DNA from: Kribbella jiaozuonensis
GTDB taxonomy: Bacteria > Actinomycetota > Actinomycetes > Propionibacteriales > Kribbellaceae
Assembly (NCBI RefSeq): GCF_005233875.1
Contig: NZ_SZPZ01000001.1
Location: 310,001-374,000 of the forward strand
DNA: 64,000 nucleotides
Direction: 5' to 3'
Below the pieces are notes generated by a model that searched no databases, was not told the origin of the DNA, and was given only the letters and a program-made list of their open reading frames with translations. Each line of letters starts with the position of its first letter. Positions within the stretch are counted from its first letter, which is position 1. Below, piece by piece: positions 52,313 to 61,087 of the stretch. Made by a program: the position numbers and the translations under genes.

Positions 52313-52568
52313 CGAACTCCCTCACACCTCGTCTGACGAGCTGGTCCCCGCTCCGTCGTCTGACGAGCTGACCCGCGCGTCGTCGCCTCGCGAGCTGACC
52401 CGCGCTTCGTCCCCTGACGAACTGGCTGACGCCGCGTCGCGTGACGAGCATGTCCATGCCTCGGCGCGTGACCAGCTGACCCACGCTTCGTCGCCGCGCG
52501 AGCTCGCCTCGTCGCGGGACGAGCTGGTCCGCGCATCGTCGGCTGGTGAGTTGGTTTGCGCCGAGTCG
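52305..52568 (+). repeat. Ten 27-bp coding repeats at the start of the OppF-type gene
   Basis: Units start at 52305, 52332, 52359, 52386, 52413, 52440, 52467, 52494 (21 bp), 52515 and 52542. The amino-acid consensus is [SPR]-[DR]-E-L-x-x-A-S-S. The start codon lies in the first unit, so duplication has carried the original 5' end outward. Confidence 0.85.
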
Positions 52569-53315
52569 GTGACGAAGGTCTTCCGTACGCGTGCGGGCGA
52601 GGTGCGTGCTGTCGACGACGTTTCGCTGACTGTGCATCGCGGGGAGACGCTCGGGCTGGTCGGCGAGAGCGGTAGCGGGAAGTCGACGGTGGCGCGGCTG
52701 ATGATGGGGTTGCAGCCGTGTACGTCGGGGCGCGTCGTGTTCGACGGGAAGGATCTCGGCCGGCTGCCGGCGCGGGAACTGCGGGTACTGCGCCCGCGGA
52801 TGCAGATGGTGTTCCAAAACCCGTACGGCTCGCTCCTGCCGCACTTCAGCGCGATCGGCAACGTGATGGAGCCGCTCCGGCTACACGATCGCGGCGACAA
52901 GGCATCCCGACGTACTCGCGCACTCGAACTGCTCGACTTGGTAGGTATCAACACCCACAACGCAGAGCTGTACCCGCGACAGTTCTCCGGCGGCCAACAA
53001 CAACGAATCGCAATCGCCCGAGCCCTCGCCCTGGAGCCCGACCTACTCGTCTGCGACGAGCCAACCTCATCCCTGGACGTCTCAATCCAGGCACAAATCC
53101 TCGAACTCTTCACCGACCTCCGCAACCGCCTCGGTCTGTCGATGCTGTTCATCTCCCACAACCTCGCAGTAGTAGAACGCCTGGCCGACCGAGTAGCGGT
53201 AATGAACAAAGGCCGCGTAGTCGAGGAAAGCCCAACAGAAGCCCTCTTCCACGCCCCCAAAGACAACTACACCCGCCAACTCCTATCCGCCGTACTCCCA
53301 GTCCGCCAGCAGTAA
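52305..53315 (+). CDS. Peptide ABC transporter ATPase (DppF/OppF type) with 9-residue repeat extension
   Basis: 336 residues from ATG 52305. From residue 80 it is a normal OppF-type ATPase: LVCAESVTKVFRTRAG, GESGSGKSTVAR (Walker A), MVFQNPYGSLLPH, FSGGQQQRIAIARAL, LLVCDEPTSSLDVS. The first 88 residues are ten imperfect copies of a 9-residue unit like SDELTRASS or PRELTRASS, encoded by 27-bp repeats; the native start probably looked like the last unit (AGELVCAES). It shortens to 7 residues once. The shorter C-terminus lacks a full oligopeptide domain. Confidence 0.93.
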   Translation: MPDELPHTSSDELVPAPSSDELTRASSPRELTRASSPDELADAASRDEHVHASARDQLTHASSPRELASSRDELVRASSAGELVCAESVTKVFRTRAGEVRAVDDVSLTVHRGETLGLVGESGSGKSTVARLMMGLQPCTSGRVVFDGKDLGRLPARELRVLRPRMQMVFQNPYGSLLPHFSAIGNVMEPLRLHDRGDKASRRTRALELLDLVGINTHNAELYPRQFSGGQQQRIAIARALALEPDLLVCDEPTSSLDVSIQAQILELFTDLRNRLGLSMLFISHNLAVVERLADRVAVMNKGRVVEESPTEALFHAPKDNYTRQLLSAVLPVRQQ

Positions 53316-54458
53316 GCCCCCGTGTGCTCCCGGTCCGCGGGAAGGCCCCCCGCGTGCTCCGGGTGCGCGGGAACCCCCGCGTGCTCCGTGGCCGCCTCTC
53401 GTCGCTCCGCTCCTCGGCGCGACCACTCCGCACGCTGCCCACCCACCCCCCGGCTCATCGCCGGTACATCCTTTCCGGCTATCGCCGGGCGTTTCCGGCT
53501 ATCGCCGGATGTAGCGGCTGTCGCCCGCTGCGTGCTTCGTGGCCGCCTCTCGTCGCTGCGCTCCTCGGCGCGCCCACTACGCGCGCACCCCTCCGCCCAG
53601 CTCGCTCCACGCGCACCGCCTATCCCCGCACGTCCCGCGGATCTCGCCCCTCCCCGCACGCCGCCTATCCCCGGGCTTGTCGCCGGTGCATCCTTTCCGG
53701 CTGCCGCCGGGACCTGCCGGCTCGCGCCGAACCTTGCGGCTGCTGCCGGCCGACTCCGCCCCTGCGTGCTTCCCTCCGTCCAGCTCACTCCGCGCGCACC
53801 GCCTATCCCCGCACGTCCCGCGGATCTCGCCCATCCCCGCACGGCCCGCCCATCCACGGGCTTTGTCGCCGGTGCATCCTTTCCGGCTGGCACGGGCTTC
53901 GGCTTCTGTCGGGGGCAATCCTCTTGTGCTTCGTGGTCGCGTCGCCGCACCCCTCGGCATGCCCGCTACTCGCGCATCCCTCCGCCCAGCTCACTCCACG
54001 CGCACCGCCTATCCCCGCACGTCCCGCGGATCTCACCCATCCCCGCACACCCCGTCCACTCCGCGGTCTATCGCGGGTGCGTCGTTCCCGGTTATCGCCA
54101 GATCTCCGGCCGGGCGCTCGACATGCGGCTGATGCCGGGTTGTGGTTTGCGTTGGGTGTGGACCGAGTGCGCGGAGGTTCGGCATCGCTCGGCGAGGTGA
54201 CTGTCGTAGGCTGGGCGCCGATGTGCGAGGTTGGCTCATCGCATGTGGGGGTGTGAAGTTGCCCGGGGTCGGGTGAGCTTTCAGGGGGCAGGGGTCCGCG
54301 AGATCGGGGTGACGGCGCGTCAAGGGTTTCGTTGGACGGGGAGCGTGAGCCCGTGTTGGACGACCCTGAGGCGCCCGGTCTCAGGCTGCTGTGATCTCGA
54401 CTCCATCACCGTCAGCCGTGAAGAGCCGCGTTTCCCTGCCTAGTTTCAGGAGCCCGTG
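53316..54458. other. 1.1-kb intergenic region filled with repeats; no gene supported
   Basis: Frames of 80-290 residues occur on both strands but encode Arg/Pro/Ser-rich repeated peptides that follow the DNA repeats, so I do not call them. Bases 53331-54120 are the repeat array. Bases 54121-54458 are less GC-rich than the flanks and show no repeat, promoter or RNA that I recognise. Confidence 0.6.
53331..54120 (-). repeat. Hairpin-rich repeat array, left copy (reads leftward)
   Basis: Read on the minus strand it has the same order as the copies near 0.9 kb and 57.3 kb: hairpins CCGGC-GATA-GCCGG (53475-53488 and 53495-53508), a GATGA hairpin (53450-53464), then GAGGAGCGGAGCGACGA. The module recurs at about 53530. 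A 69-bp block occurs three times (53591-53659, 53774-53842, 53980-54048) with few differences. The module end lies about 15 bp from the stop of the OppF-type gene. Confidence 0.8.
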
Positions 54459-55706
54459 ATGGATGACGAGATTCAGCTGATTAGTGACGGTGACGGGTTG
54501 GCGGTTATTGGGGATCCGGCGGCTGTTGAGCGATTCCTTGTCTCCGAAGGACTGACGTCGAAGGATCTCGGGCTGCCGCGGCTCGGGACTGTTCTCAGTG
54601 CCGGGTCCGCAGTAACACAGGCGGGTTCCGAGATTGCTGCCAACTCGGGTCGCTGGGTGAAGCTGAGCAAGAAGTCTGCGCAGCTTGTTCAGAAGCACGG
54701 GCTGAGGGAAAGCTCGAAGACACATCTGAGCACGGGCGTCGTGAGGGGAAAACACGGCCAGATCAAAGGCTTTGTCGAATTCACCAAGGGAAGTCTTCTG
54801 ACCAACCCGGCGGTTCTCGCCGGCGCGGCGGGGATCATGGCGCAGCTTGCTATGCAGCAGGCGATGGATGAGATCACCGACTATCTCGCCACGATCGACA
54901 AGAAGGTTGACGACGTACTCCGTGCTCAGAAGGACGCGGTGTTCGCGGACCTCATTGGCGTGGACTTCGTGCTTCAAGAGGCCATGACCATCCGGGAGCA
55001 GGTCGGCACCGTCTCCGAGGTGACGTGGTCGAAGGTGCAGGCCACCTCGCTGACGATCGCCCGAACCCAGGCGTACGCGTTGCGTCAGCTCGACGCACTC
55101 GCGGAGAAGCTGGAGTCCGAACCCAAGATCGGTGATCTCGCCAAGGCGGCGAAGGAAGCCAGGTCCAAGGTTCAGGAGTGGCTCGCCGTTCTGGCCCGCT
55201 GCTTCCAGCTGCAGGACGCGATCGCCGTACTCGAACTCGACCGCGTACTGGGTGCGTCTCCGGACGAGCTGGACCGGCATCGCCTCGCCCTCCGGGTTGC
55301 GCGCAACAACCGGCTGGATCTCATCTCGCGGAGCACCGAGCGCCTGATGGTCCGCATGGATGCGGCCGCCGGTACGGCGAACACAAAGGTGCTGCTGCAT
55401 CCGACCTCCGCCCGCGAAGTGGTCGATTCGAGCAACCAGGTCGCGGAGACCGTGGTGGAGTTCCACGCGCTGCTCGGGATCGAGCGTGGTCGGGAATCGC
55501 TGGAGGCGAGAAGGTGGACAGAGGCGGCCACCGAGGTGAGAGACAAGGCATTCGATGCGGGAGCAGACGGCGTCGGTGCTGCCAGGCGCCTCGGCGGCGA
55601 GACGTTCGACCTGGCCAAGTCGACGACGGGCAGGTTCTCGAAGGGACTTACGGATCGGGTACGCCGTCGGCGTACGGCGGACGACGAATTGGACCAGGAA
55701 GGCTGA
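54459..55706 (+). CDS. Helical protein of unknown function
   Basis: 415 residues from ATG 54459 with AGGAG 6 bases upstream. Residues 1-60 look alpha/beta (IQLISDGDGLAVIGDPAAVERFLVSEG). A hydrophobic stretch NPAVLAGAAGIMAQLAMQQA (about 125-145) could be one membrane helix. The rest is a long series of charged helices (KKVDDVLRAQKDAVFADL, TRTQAYALRQL-like) and a basic end. I recognise no family. The gene's first part is poorer in GC than its neighbours, and it lies between inverted repeat arrays, which suggests acquisition. Confidence 0.75.
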   Translation: MDDEIQLISDGDGLAVIGDPAAVERFLVSEGLTSKDLGLPRLGTVLSAGSAVTQAGSEIAANSGRWVKLSKKSAQLVQKHGLRESSKTHLSTGVVRGKHGQIKGFVEFTKGSLLTNPAVLAGAAGIMAQLAMQQAMDEITDYLATIDKKVDDVLRAQKDAVFADLIGVDFVLQEAMTIREQVGTVSEVTWSKVQATSLTIARTQAYALRQLDALAEKLESEPKIGDLAKAAKEARSKVQEWLAVLARCFQLQDAIAVLELDRVLGASPDELDRHRLALRVARNNRLDLISRSTERLMVRMDAAAGTANTKVLLHPTSAREVVDSSNQVAETVVEFHALLGIERGRESLEARRWTEAATEVRDKAFDAGADGVGAARRLGGETFDLAKSTTGRFSKGLTDRVRRRRTADDELDQEG

Positions 55707-55730
55707 TCGGGCGCCGGCGGGCTCCCGCGG

Positions 55731-56735
55731 TTAGGCAAGGCCGAGGTCGGCAACGCTGGTCGTGAGCCGGCGGAGGTGGTCGAGCTTGGCGGGGAAGCCT
55801 TGCAGTAGGTGGGCGATGGCGGCGTCGATCGTCGCGGGGTCGCCCATCCAGCGGGCCGCGGTGGATTCGCCGAGTGAGACGCGGATCTGCTCGGCGAGGA
55901 TCTGGAGGTGATTGCGGGTCACGCTGAGGAACAGATCCGGCCCGGCCCATCCGAGCTCGCCGCCGGCTTCGACGTACGCGGTGAGGATCTTGTTGATCTG
56001 CTGGGGGTTGTCGGCTCCGAAGATGTATGCGACTCGTGCCGCCTCGAGGACCGCGCTGTCGGTCCGCACGCTGTCCCAGTCGACGAGGACGGGGCCGGTG
56101 GGGGACGTGACGATGTTGTGGGTCTTGAAGTCGCCATGCGTTGTGACGATGTCTGGGGCGATGTCGAGCAGCTCGGTGACGCGCTCGGTCGCGGCGAGGA
56201 TGTGTGGAAGACAGTCCGCGCATAGGCCCGCCCAAGACGTGTCACGATCCCTGGCCTTCGCGAACCACCCGTCCCAGGTCTCAGACGATTGAGTCGCTGG
56301 CCGCCACCACTCAGGCAGGCCGATCGCGCCGAGCGGCTGCAGTTGATGGACCTCCACCATCGTCCGTCCGAGCCAGGCCGAGACGTCTCCGTCGTACGTC
56401 CGGTGCTCGATCCACCGGTAGACCCGAAACAGCCGGTCCCCGATGAGGGTGAGCCAATCCAGGACCGGATCGATCGGTACGACCGGCTCCGGCATGTCGA
56501 CGCCGGCCGCGCGGCCCTTGCGCTCGAACGCCATCGCGACCGCCAGTTGGTCGATCAGGTGCTCGCCGTTGAACTGGCTGCCGATAGTCGGAAAGTACCC
56601 TTTGACGAAATAGCTTCCGGTCGAGGTGCCGAGCCGCCAGGTGTCGGCACCACCCCGCCTGAAATGCACGAGTCCGCCGTCGGGTTCGTCCAAGCCGAAC
56701 GCGAGCGCGACTTCCCCGGCAGACGGCGTGTACAA
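55731..56735 (-). CDS. Aminoglycoside phosphotransferase-like kinase
   Basis: 334 residues from TTG 56735, preceded by GGAGGGGAAC. The kinase fold shows a nucleotide-binding Lys (YFVKGYFP, Lys45), the catalytic loop HGDFKTHN (200-207, Asp202) and the metal Asp in VLVDWDS (219). APH-family proteins phosphorylate aminoglycosides, choline, homoserine or other small molecules; resistance is one option only. It is convergent with the unknown gene inside the repeat-flanked segment. Confidence 0.85.
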   Translation of the reverse strand: MYTPSAGEVALAFGLDEPDGGLVHFRRGGADTWRLGTSTGSYFVKGYFPTIGSQFNGEHLIDQLAVAMAFERKGRAAGVDMPEPVVPIDPVLDWLTLIGDRLFRVYRWIEHRTYDGDVSAWLGRTMVEVHQLQPLGAIGLPEWWRPATQSSETWDGWFAKARDRDTSWAGLCADCLPHILAATERVTELLDIAPDIVTTHGDFKTHNIVTSPTGPVLVDWDSVRTDSAVLEAARVAYIFGADNPQQINKILTAYVEAGGELGWAGPDLFLSVTRNHLQILAEQIRVSLGESTAARWMGDPATIDAAIAHLLQGFPAKLDHLRRLTTSVADLGLA

Positions 56736-57464
56736 GTTCCCCTCCAGCTACAGCGGATTCGTCGATGGTTCCAACGCCAACCCGCGCTGCAAGGTTCCCT
56801 GCACAAACACGTTCAAGTAGCTCACTTCCACGCGAGGTGTGAACGGGGCTCATCGCAGAAACCCTTTACTGGCAGGGATATCCGCCGACAGACGATCCCG
56901 ACGGTGGGCGGGAGCACGCGGCGGAGAGCGCCCTGCAGAAGCCGCAACCCGGCGAAGCCGTCACGTCCGGCGGTAGTCGGAATGGATGCTCCGGCGACGA
57001 GTCGGGGGTGGCCGCGAAGCACGCGGGGCCGTGCCAGGCGGAAGGGGCAGCCCGGCGAAGCCGTCACCCGAGGCGGTAGTCGGAATAGATGCTTCGGCGG
57101 TGAACCCGGGGGCGGCGGACGGGGTGCGCGCGAGAGCTGTGCCCGGCGGAAGCCGTAGCCCGGCGAAGCCGTCGCGCCGGGCGGCGGTCGGAATGGATGC
57201 TTCGGCGGTGAGCCCGGGGGCGGCGGACGCGGGGCTGTGCACGGCGGTAGCCGCAAATCCGGCGGTAGCCGGCACGGCCCGCGATAGCGGGAAGATCCCC
57301 GGCGATAGCCGGAAGGGATGCTCCGGCGATAGCCGGGGGTGGGTGGGGTGCGGGCGTAGTGGTCGCGCCGAGGAGCGGAGCGACGAGAGGCGGCCGCGGA
57401 GCACGCGGGGGCATTCCCCGCGGAGCACGCCGGGCATTCGCGGCGGCAGCCCCCGCGCGCGGGG
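56736..57464. other. 729-bp intergenic region: possible gene remnant and repeat array
   Basis: Bases 56736-56820 continue a rightward reading frame that ends at TAG 56818-56820 and has coding-like third positions (see findings). Bases 56940-57450 are the right-hand repeat array. Between them I see nothing. Longer frames over the array are repeated Arg/Gly-rich peptides and are not called. Confidence 0.55.
56940..57450 (+). repeat. Hairpin-rich repeat array, right copy (reads rightward)
   Basis: Three copies of a 70-bp block start at 56947, 57051 and 57159, each with CGGC-GAA-GCCG and GGAATGGATGCT-like parts. Five hairpins follow (57242-57253, 57259-57272, 57278-57291, 57299-57312, 57323-57336) with loops GGTA, GGTA, GATA, GATA, GATA, then GGGTGGGTGGGG and GAGGAGCGGAGCGACGA. 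About 50 bp around the last module match the left array in reverse orientation almost exactly. It ends next to the stop codon of the leftward DegT gene. Confidence 0.8.
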
Positions 57465-58613
57465 CTACCGGACGGCCTTGGTGATGGTGGTGGCTATGGA
57501 TCGGGTTTGGGGTTCGGTGCCGAGGAGGTAGGTCTGGGGGAGCCAGATTGTGTCGGTGGAGACGGTGTCGGCGTTGGGGCAGTCGGGGGTTGGGTAGGGC
57601 TGGCCTAGTTTGGTTGTGATGGCTTGGGATTCTCGGAGTACGGCGGTGTTTCGGTGGAGCGGGACGTAGCCGGAGGACGCGCGAGTGAGGCCGTCTGCGG
57701 CGAGAGCTTCCAGGACGGCATCGCGGTGTCCGGGGAGGCGGAGCATGAAGAGGTGGCGGCCGTGGGCCGTGATGGCGGGGTCTTCCGGGGCGAGACGGAT
57801 GCCGTCGACGTCGCGGAGTAGCTCCGTCAGCAGGCGAGCGTTGCGTTCACGGATCTCCTGCACCGCTGGGTGGCGACGGAGCTGAACTCTCAGGATCGCC
57901 GCCTGGAACTCCGTCAACCGCAGGTTGTACCCGACCACCTCATGTTGATACCACCCACCGCCCGGCACCCGGCCGACATTGACGAGCGAGTACAGCGCAC
58001 CCGCCAGCTGCTCGTTGTCCGTGAGTACGGCGCCGCCCTCGCCGGCCGTGATGTTCTTGCTGCTCTGGAAGCTGAACGTGCCGAGATCACCGATCGCGCC
58101 GACCGGCCGACCCTTGTACGCCGCCCCATGCGCCTGCGCCGCGTCCTCGACAATCGTCAGGCCGTGCCGCGCACCAAGTGCAGTGAAAGCATCCAAATCC
58201 GCCGGCCGACCCGCGAGATGGACGACGATGACCGCCTTCGTCCGCGCGGTGATAGCCCCCTCCGCGGCCACCGGATCGAGCAGATGGGTATCCGGATCCA
58301 CGTCCGCAAACACCGGAACCGCCCCCACGAACAGCGCCGCCGAAGCAGTCGCGATGAACGTGTACGGCGGCACGATCACCTCGTCGCCGATACCGACCCC
58401 CGCGGCCCGCAGCGCCGCCGCGATCGCCAGCGTGCCGTTGCTCAGGCAGATCCCATAAGCGGCCCGCTGGTACGCCGCGAACTCCCGCTCGAACGTCGCG
58501 ACGACATCCCCGCTCGTGCTGCCCCAGTTCCCCGAGTGCAGCACGTCGAGCAGCGCCTTCGCCTCATCGTCGTCGTACTGCGGCCACTCCGGCATCATGG
58601 TCTGATCACCCAT
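57465..58613 (-). CDS. DegT/DnrJ/EryC1/StrS-family PLP aminotransferase
   Basis: 382 residues from ATG 58613 with GGAG 7 bases upstream. PLP motifs are SNGTLAIAAAL, VEDAAQAHGA (Asp157), FSFQSSKNITAGEGG (Lys186, Schiff base) and GYNLRLTEFQAAI. This family aminates keto-sugars or keto-cyclitols, or acts as a dehydratase. With the cupin and hydrolase genes upstream it suggests metabolism of an amino sugar or cyclitol. Start and stop of neighbours overlap by 19 bp. Confidence 0.92.
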   Translation of the reverse strand: MGDQTMMPEWPQYDDDEAKALLDVLHSGNWGSTSGDVVATFEREFAAYQRAAYGICLSNGTLAIAAALRAAGVGIGDEVIVPPYTFIATASAALFVGAVPVFADVDPDTHLLDPVAAEGAITARTKAVIVVHLAGRPADLDAFTALGARHGLTIVEDAAQAHGAAYKGRPVGAIGDLGTFSFQSSKNITAGEGGAVLTDNEQLAGALYSLVNVGRVPGGGWYQHEVVGYNLRLTEFQAAILRVQLRRHPAVQEIRERNARLLTELLRDVDGIRLAPEDPAITAHGRHLFMLRLPGHRDAVLEALAADGLTRASSGYVPLHRNTAVLRESQAITTKLGQPYPTPDCPNADTVSTDTIWLPQTYLLGTEPQTRSIATTITKAVR

Positions 58614-60358
58614 CTGTTGTCTCCGGCAACGAGATCTGCGGACAGTTCGACGAAGGTCCGACCGTGCCGGATCACGGTCCGGGCCGACCCCTCGCCCTCC
58701 TTGACGATCGGGTCCAAACCACCACCAGGTACGGCGAGCAGCACTGCGGCACCGGAAACGGGCTCAGCCGCCACCGCACGAACCAAAAGCCCGTCCGCCA
58801 CTGATTCGACCGAAAGCGTGACGCCCCGCCGGCTCCGCTCCCAAGCATTGATCCGGCCGGCGGTCCACCACGGCATCCCGCGCCGTCGCGCCTCCGCGGC
58901 AAGCTCGATACACGCCGCCCGGGTCGCCGGCCGCTTGTGCAGGTGCGGACCATGGAACAGGAAATGCGCGACGCCGTGCACAGCCTGCGCTCCGTCGAGG
59001 ATCACGTCCCGCACGGCAGAGTGTCCCGCCCAGGCGAGATCCTGTGTGTGCAACGGCAGATTCAGTACGTCGAACAACCGGTTGCCCTCAGCAACTGGAC
59101 CCATCGGGTACGAAACATGTGTCGCGCCGAACACGAACCCCACGTCACCCTGCTTGCTCGGCCCGCGCGACTCGTCGATCTGGATGCCGAGCCGCTCGCA
59201 CCAGGTGTAGAACTCGGTCCAGCCTTCCCAGCGCGTGTAGTGGTTCTTGTTCGAAATGATCTGCTCGGTCCCGGTGACGGCCTGCGCCCAGGCGTACTGC
59301 GCCCGCATCTGCGGCCAACCCCAGACGGCAAGGTCGGCGTCGCCCATCGCGTTGTAATGCAGGGCATTCTCGTGCCCTGCGGCCGTGATCGCCGCGTGCA
59401 GCTCAGCGGAGTACCCGCCGGGGAACACGTGACACCAGGTGACCTCAACCTCGGCCTCGGCGAACGCGTCGAGCGCCGCCTCGCCCTCTTCCTCTTCATT
59501 CCCGTCGGAGTCATGCGACATGTGCGCGACGGCATCAACCCCGGCCGGCCAATACCCAAGCCAAGGCACCACGGCACCGGCCTGTTCGGCGCCCCACCAC
59601 AGGCTCTGCGCGAACAGCGAGCACCACCAGTCGGCCTGCGGCTGATCGAAGATCGGTACGGCGCTCGGCGGCGGGTAGGTGTGCTCGAACGGCTCGACCA
59701 ACGCCGGCTCGCCCGGCGGCATGGCCCGGTCCCGCTCGAAGCTCAGCGTCATCCCGTCCTCGCACTTGAGGACGCCGTCATCGATCGGCGCAGTACCGTC
59801 CGCGGCCGGCTCGCCGTCGGCGGTCACGACGTACCCCTGCTGGATGCGGACGATGCTCTGCCAGAGGTCGACGCCGTACGTCAGCACAGCACCCGCATCG
59901 AGCCGACGCAGCGTGATCGCGGCCGCGCCCGAGGACTCCCAGTGCGCGAGTACCTCGACCTCCGTGCCCGTGAGCTGACTCCCGCCGACCGCGTGCAGCG
60001 CAACAGGGGGCCGCGACGACCACACTGCGCTTTCCGCCACCACAACGTGGTCCTCCGGGACCAAACCGTCGGCCGATACTCCGGCAAGCCCAGACAGCGG
60101 CCCGGGATCGCCCACCAGGATCAGCACGCCGCCGTCGCGTACCCACTGCTCGAGCCCAGGATCGGCCTCAGCGGTGGTCGCGGAGATCAGGACGCCGTCC
60201 GCAACACCAGCTTCGGACAGAGGAATCGTCCGGTACGGCAGGCGCAGATGCCCGAGCACCTCGGCCAGATAGACCCACCAGGCGTCCTGACCCGCCTGGT
60301 GGGCGCGCTCCGTCGCCACCTGGTTGTCCACGACCGCGACCGCATGACGTTCTGGCAC
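58595..60358 (-). CDS. Deacetylase-like/glycoside-hydrolase-like protein of unknown function
   Basis: 587 residues from GTG 60358 (VPERHAVAVVDNQ); an in-frame TTG at 60394 is the alternative. The N-terminal 100 residues resemble a class-I glutaminase-like or ThuA-like domain (ADGVLISATTAEADPGLEQWVRDGGVLILVG). The middle has AVAHMSHDSDGN, then VTWCHVFPGGYSAELHAAI, and a late VAHFLFHGPHLHK, a His/Asp pattern like polysaccharide deacetylases. The C-terminal 80 residues are beta-rich. It is cytoplasmic. I cannot name the substrate. Confidence 0.65.
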   Translation of the reverse strand: MPERHAVAVVDNQVATERAHQAGQDAWWVYLAEVLGHLRLPYRTIPLSEAGVADGVLISATTAEADPGLEQWVRDGGVLILVGDPGPLSGLAGVSADGLVPEDHVVVAESAVWSSRPPVALHAVGGSQLTGTEVEVLAHWESSGAAAITLRRLDAGAVLTYGVDLWQSIVRIQQGYVVTADGEPAADGTAPIDDGVLKCEDGMTLSFERDRAMPPGEPALVEPFEHTYPPPSAVPIFDQPQADWWCSLFAQSLWWGAEQAGAVVPWLGYWPAGVDAVAHMSHDSDGNEEEEGEAALDAFAEAEVEVTWCHVFPGGYSAELHAAITAAGHENALHYNAMGDADLAVWGWPQMRAQYAWAQAVTGTEQIISNKNHYTRWEGWTEFYTWCERLGIQIDESRGPSKQGDVGFVFGATHVSYPMGPVAEGNRLFDVLNLPLHTQDLAWAGHSAVRDVILDGAQAVHGVAHFLFHGPHLHKRPATRAACIELAAEARRRGMPWWTAGRINAWERSRRGVTLSVESVADGLLVRAVAAEPVSGAAVLLAVPGGGLDPIVKEGEGSARTVIRHGRTFVELSADLVAGDNRWVIRP

Positions 60359-60406
60359 GCGGCCAACCCTGCCGTACCCCTCTACCTTCGGCAAGACCTA
60401 AATATC

Positions 60407-60429
60407 AGTTATGGACGCCCGTAATAACT
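60407..60429. promoter_or_regulatory. Small inverted repeat between cupin and hydrolase genes
   Basis: AGTTAT (60407-60412) and ATAACT (60424-60429) are separated by 11 bp, in the only A/T-rich part of the operon. It is too weak for a terminator; it may be an operator for an internal promoter. Confidence 0.3.
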
Positions 60430-60796
60430 ATCGAGGAGGTTCGACGTTGACCGTCGGGATGCCGCCGCCCGCTCGGGCGATGATCGCGAGGGACGGGTCC
60501 GAGCTGGGGTTGCTTTCGCGGTGGATGGTGAAGGCGGGGACATGGACGAAGTCGCCGGCCACCGCGTCGAGGTACTCGTCGGTGCCTTCGAACTCCAACC
60601 GGAGTACGCCGCGGACGATGTAGAGGCTGCTCTCGTTCTTGTCATGGTGGTGCCAGCCGGAGATCGCGCCCGGCTCGGTGATCACCTGGCCGGACCACAG
60701 AATCGGCAGCTCGAACGCCCGCATCCGCAGCATCCCGGACGTCGGGTCGGCGGCGACCAGATCGCCGGCCTTGATCACGCGAACAGCTTCAGCCAT
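60428..60796 (-). CDS. Cupin-domain protein
   Basis: 122 residues from ATG 60796 with GGAGGGAG upstream. A single cupin barrel: GWHHHDKNESSLYIVRGVLRLEF (His cluster and Glu for metal) and GDFVHVPAFTIHRES (second His motif). It may be a sugar-epimerase-like or dioxygenase-like enzyme or a sensor. It is the first gene of the leftward operon. Confidence 0.9.
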   Translation of the reverse strand: MAEAVRVIKAGDLVAADPTSGMLRMRAFELPILWSGQVITEPGAISGWHHHDKNESSLYIVRGVLRLEFEGTDEYLDAVAGDFVHVPAFTIHRESNPSSDPSLAIIARAGGGIPTVNVEPPR

Positions 60797-60865
60797 GGCG
60801 TCAGTCTCCCTCCGCGGCACTCCGGACGAAACGCCGGTCGGTGTGGATCGACGTAGGCTGCGGAG

Positions 60866-61087
60866 ATGGCAAGCATCGTGTTGCGGGTTCGGCTCATCAG
60901 CGGTGACCAACTCGATGTCACCTACGAGGAGGCCGGCGCGACCGATGACGACGTGGTCGATCGCGCGGTCGCGGCGCTCGCGGGCAATACCGGCATGCTC
61001 CGGTGCAGGCACGGTGACCGGCTTCTCGTGCTGTACGCGCGCGGTGTCGCCGGCCTGGAGGTCGCGCCGCGGGGCGCGGTGCTGTAG
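60866..61087 (+). CDS. Small conserved hypothetical protein
   Basis: 73 residues. A beta-rich, acidic protein with the pattern VLRVRLISGDQLDVTYEE and HGDRLLVLYARGVAGLEVAPRGAVL, which I recall as a short family of actinobacterial proteins. No function is known. The convergent trypsin-like gene's stop follows immediately. Confidence 0.7.
   Translation: MASIVLRVRLISGDQLDVTYEEAGATDDDVVDRAVAALAGNTGMLRCRHGDRLLVLYARGVAGLEVAPRGAVL

Noticed and set aside
52305..52568. A CRISPR-like array
   Set aside because: The 27-bp units are contiguous, lack spacers and stay in frame in an ATPase gene; no cas genes are present.
53267..53950. Frames encoding repeated peptides in the left repeat array
   Set aside because: The repetition follows the DNA units, several frames on both strands look the same, and no ribosome site or homologue is evident.
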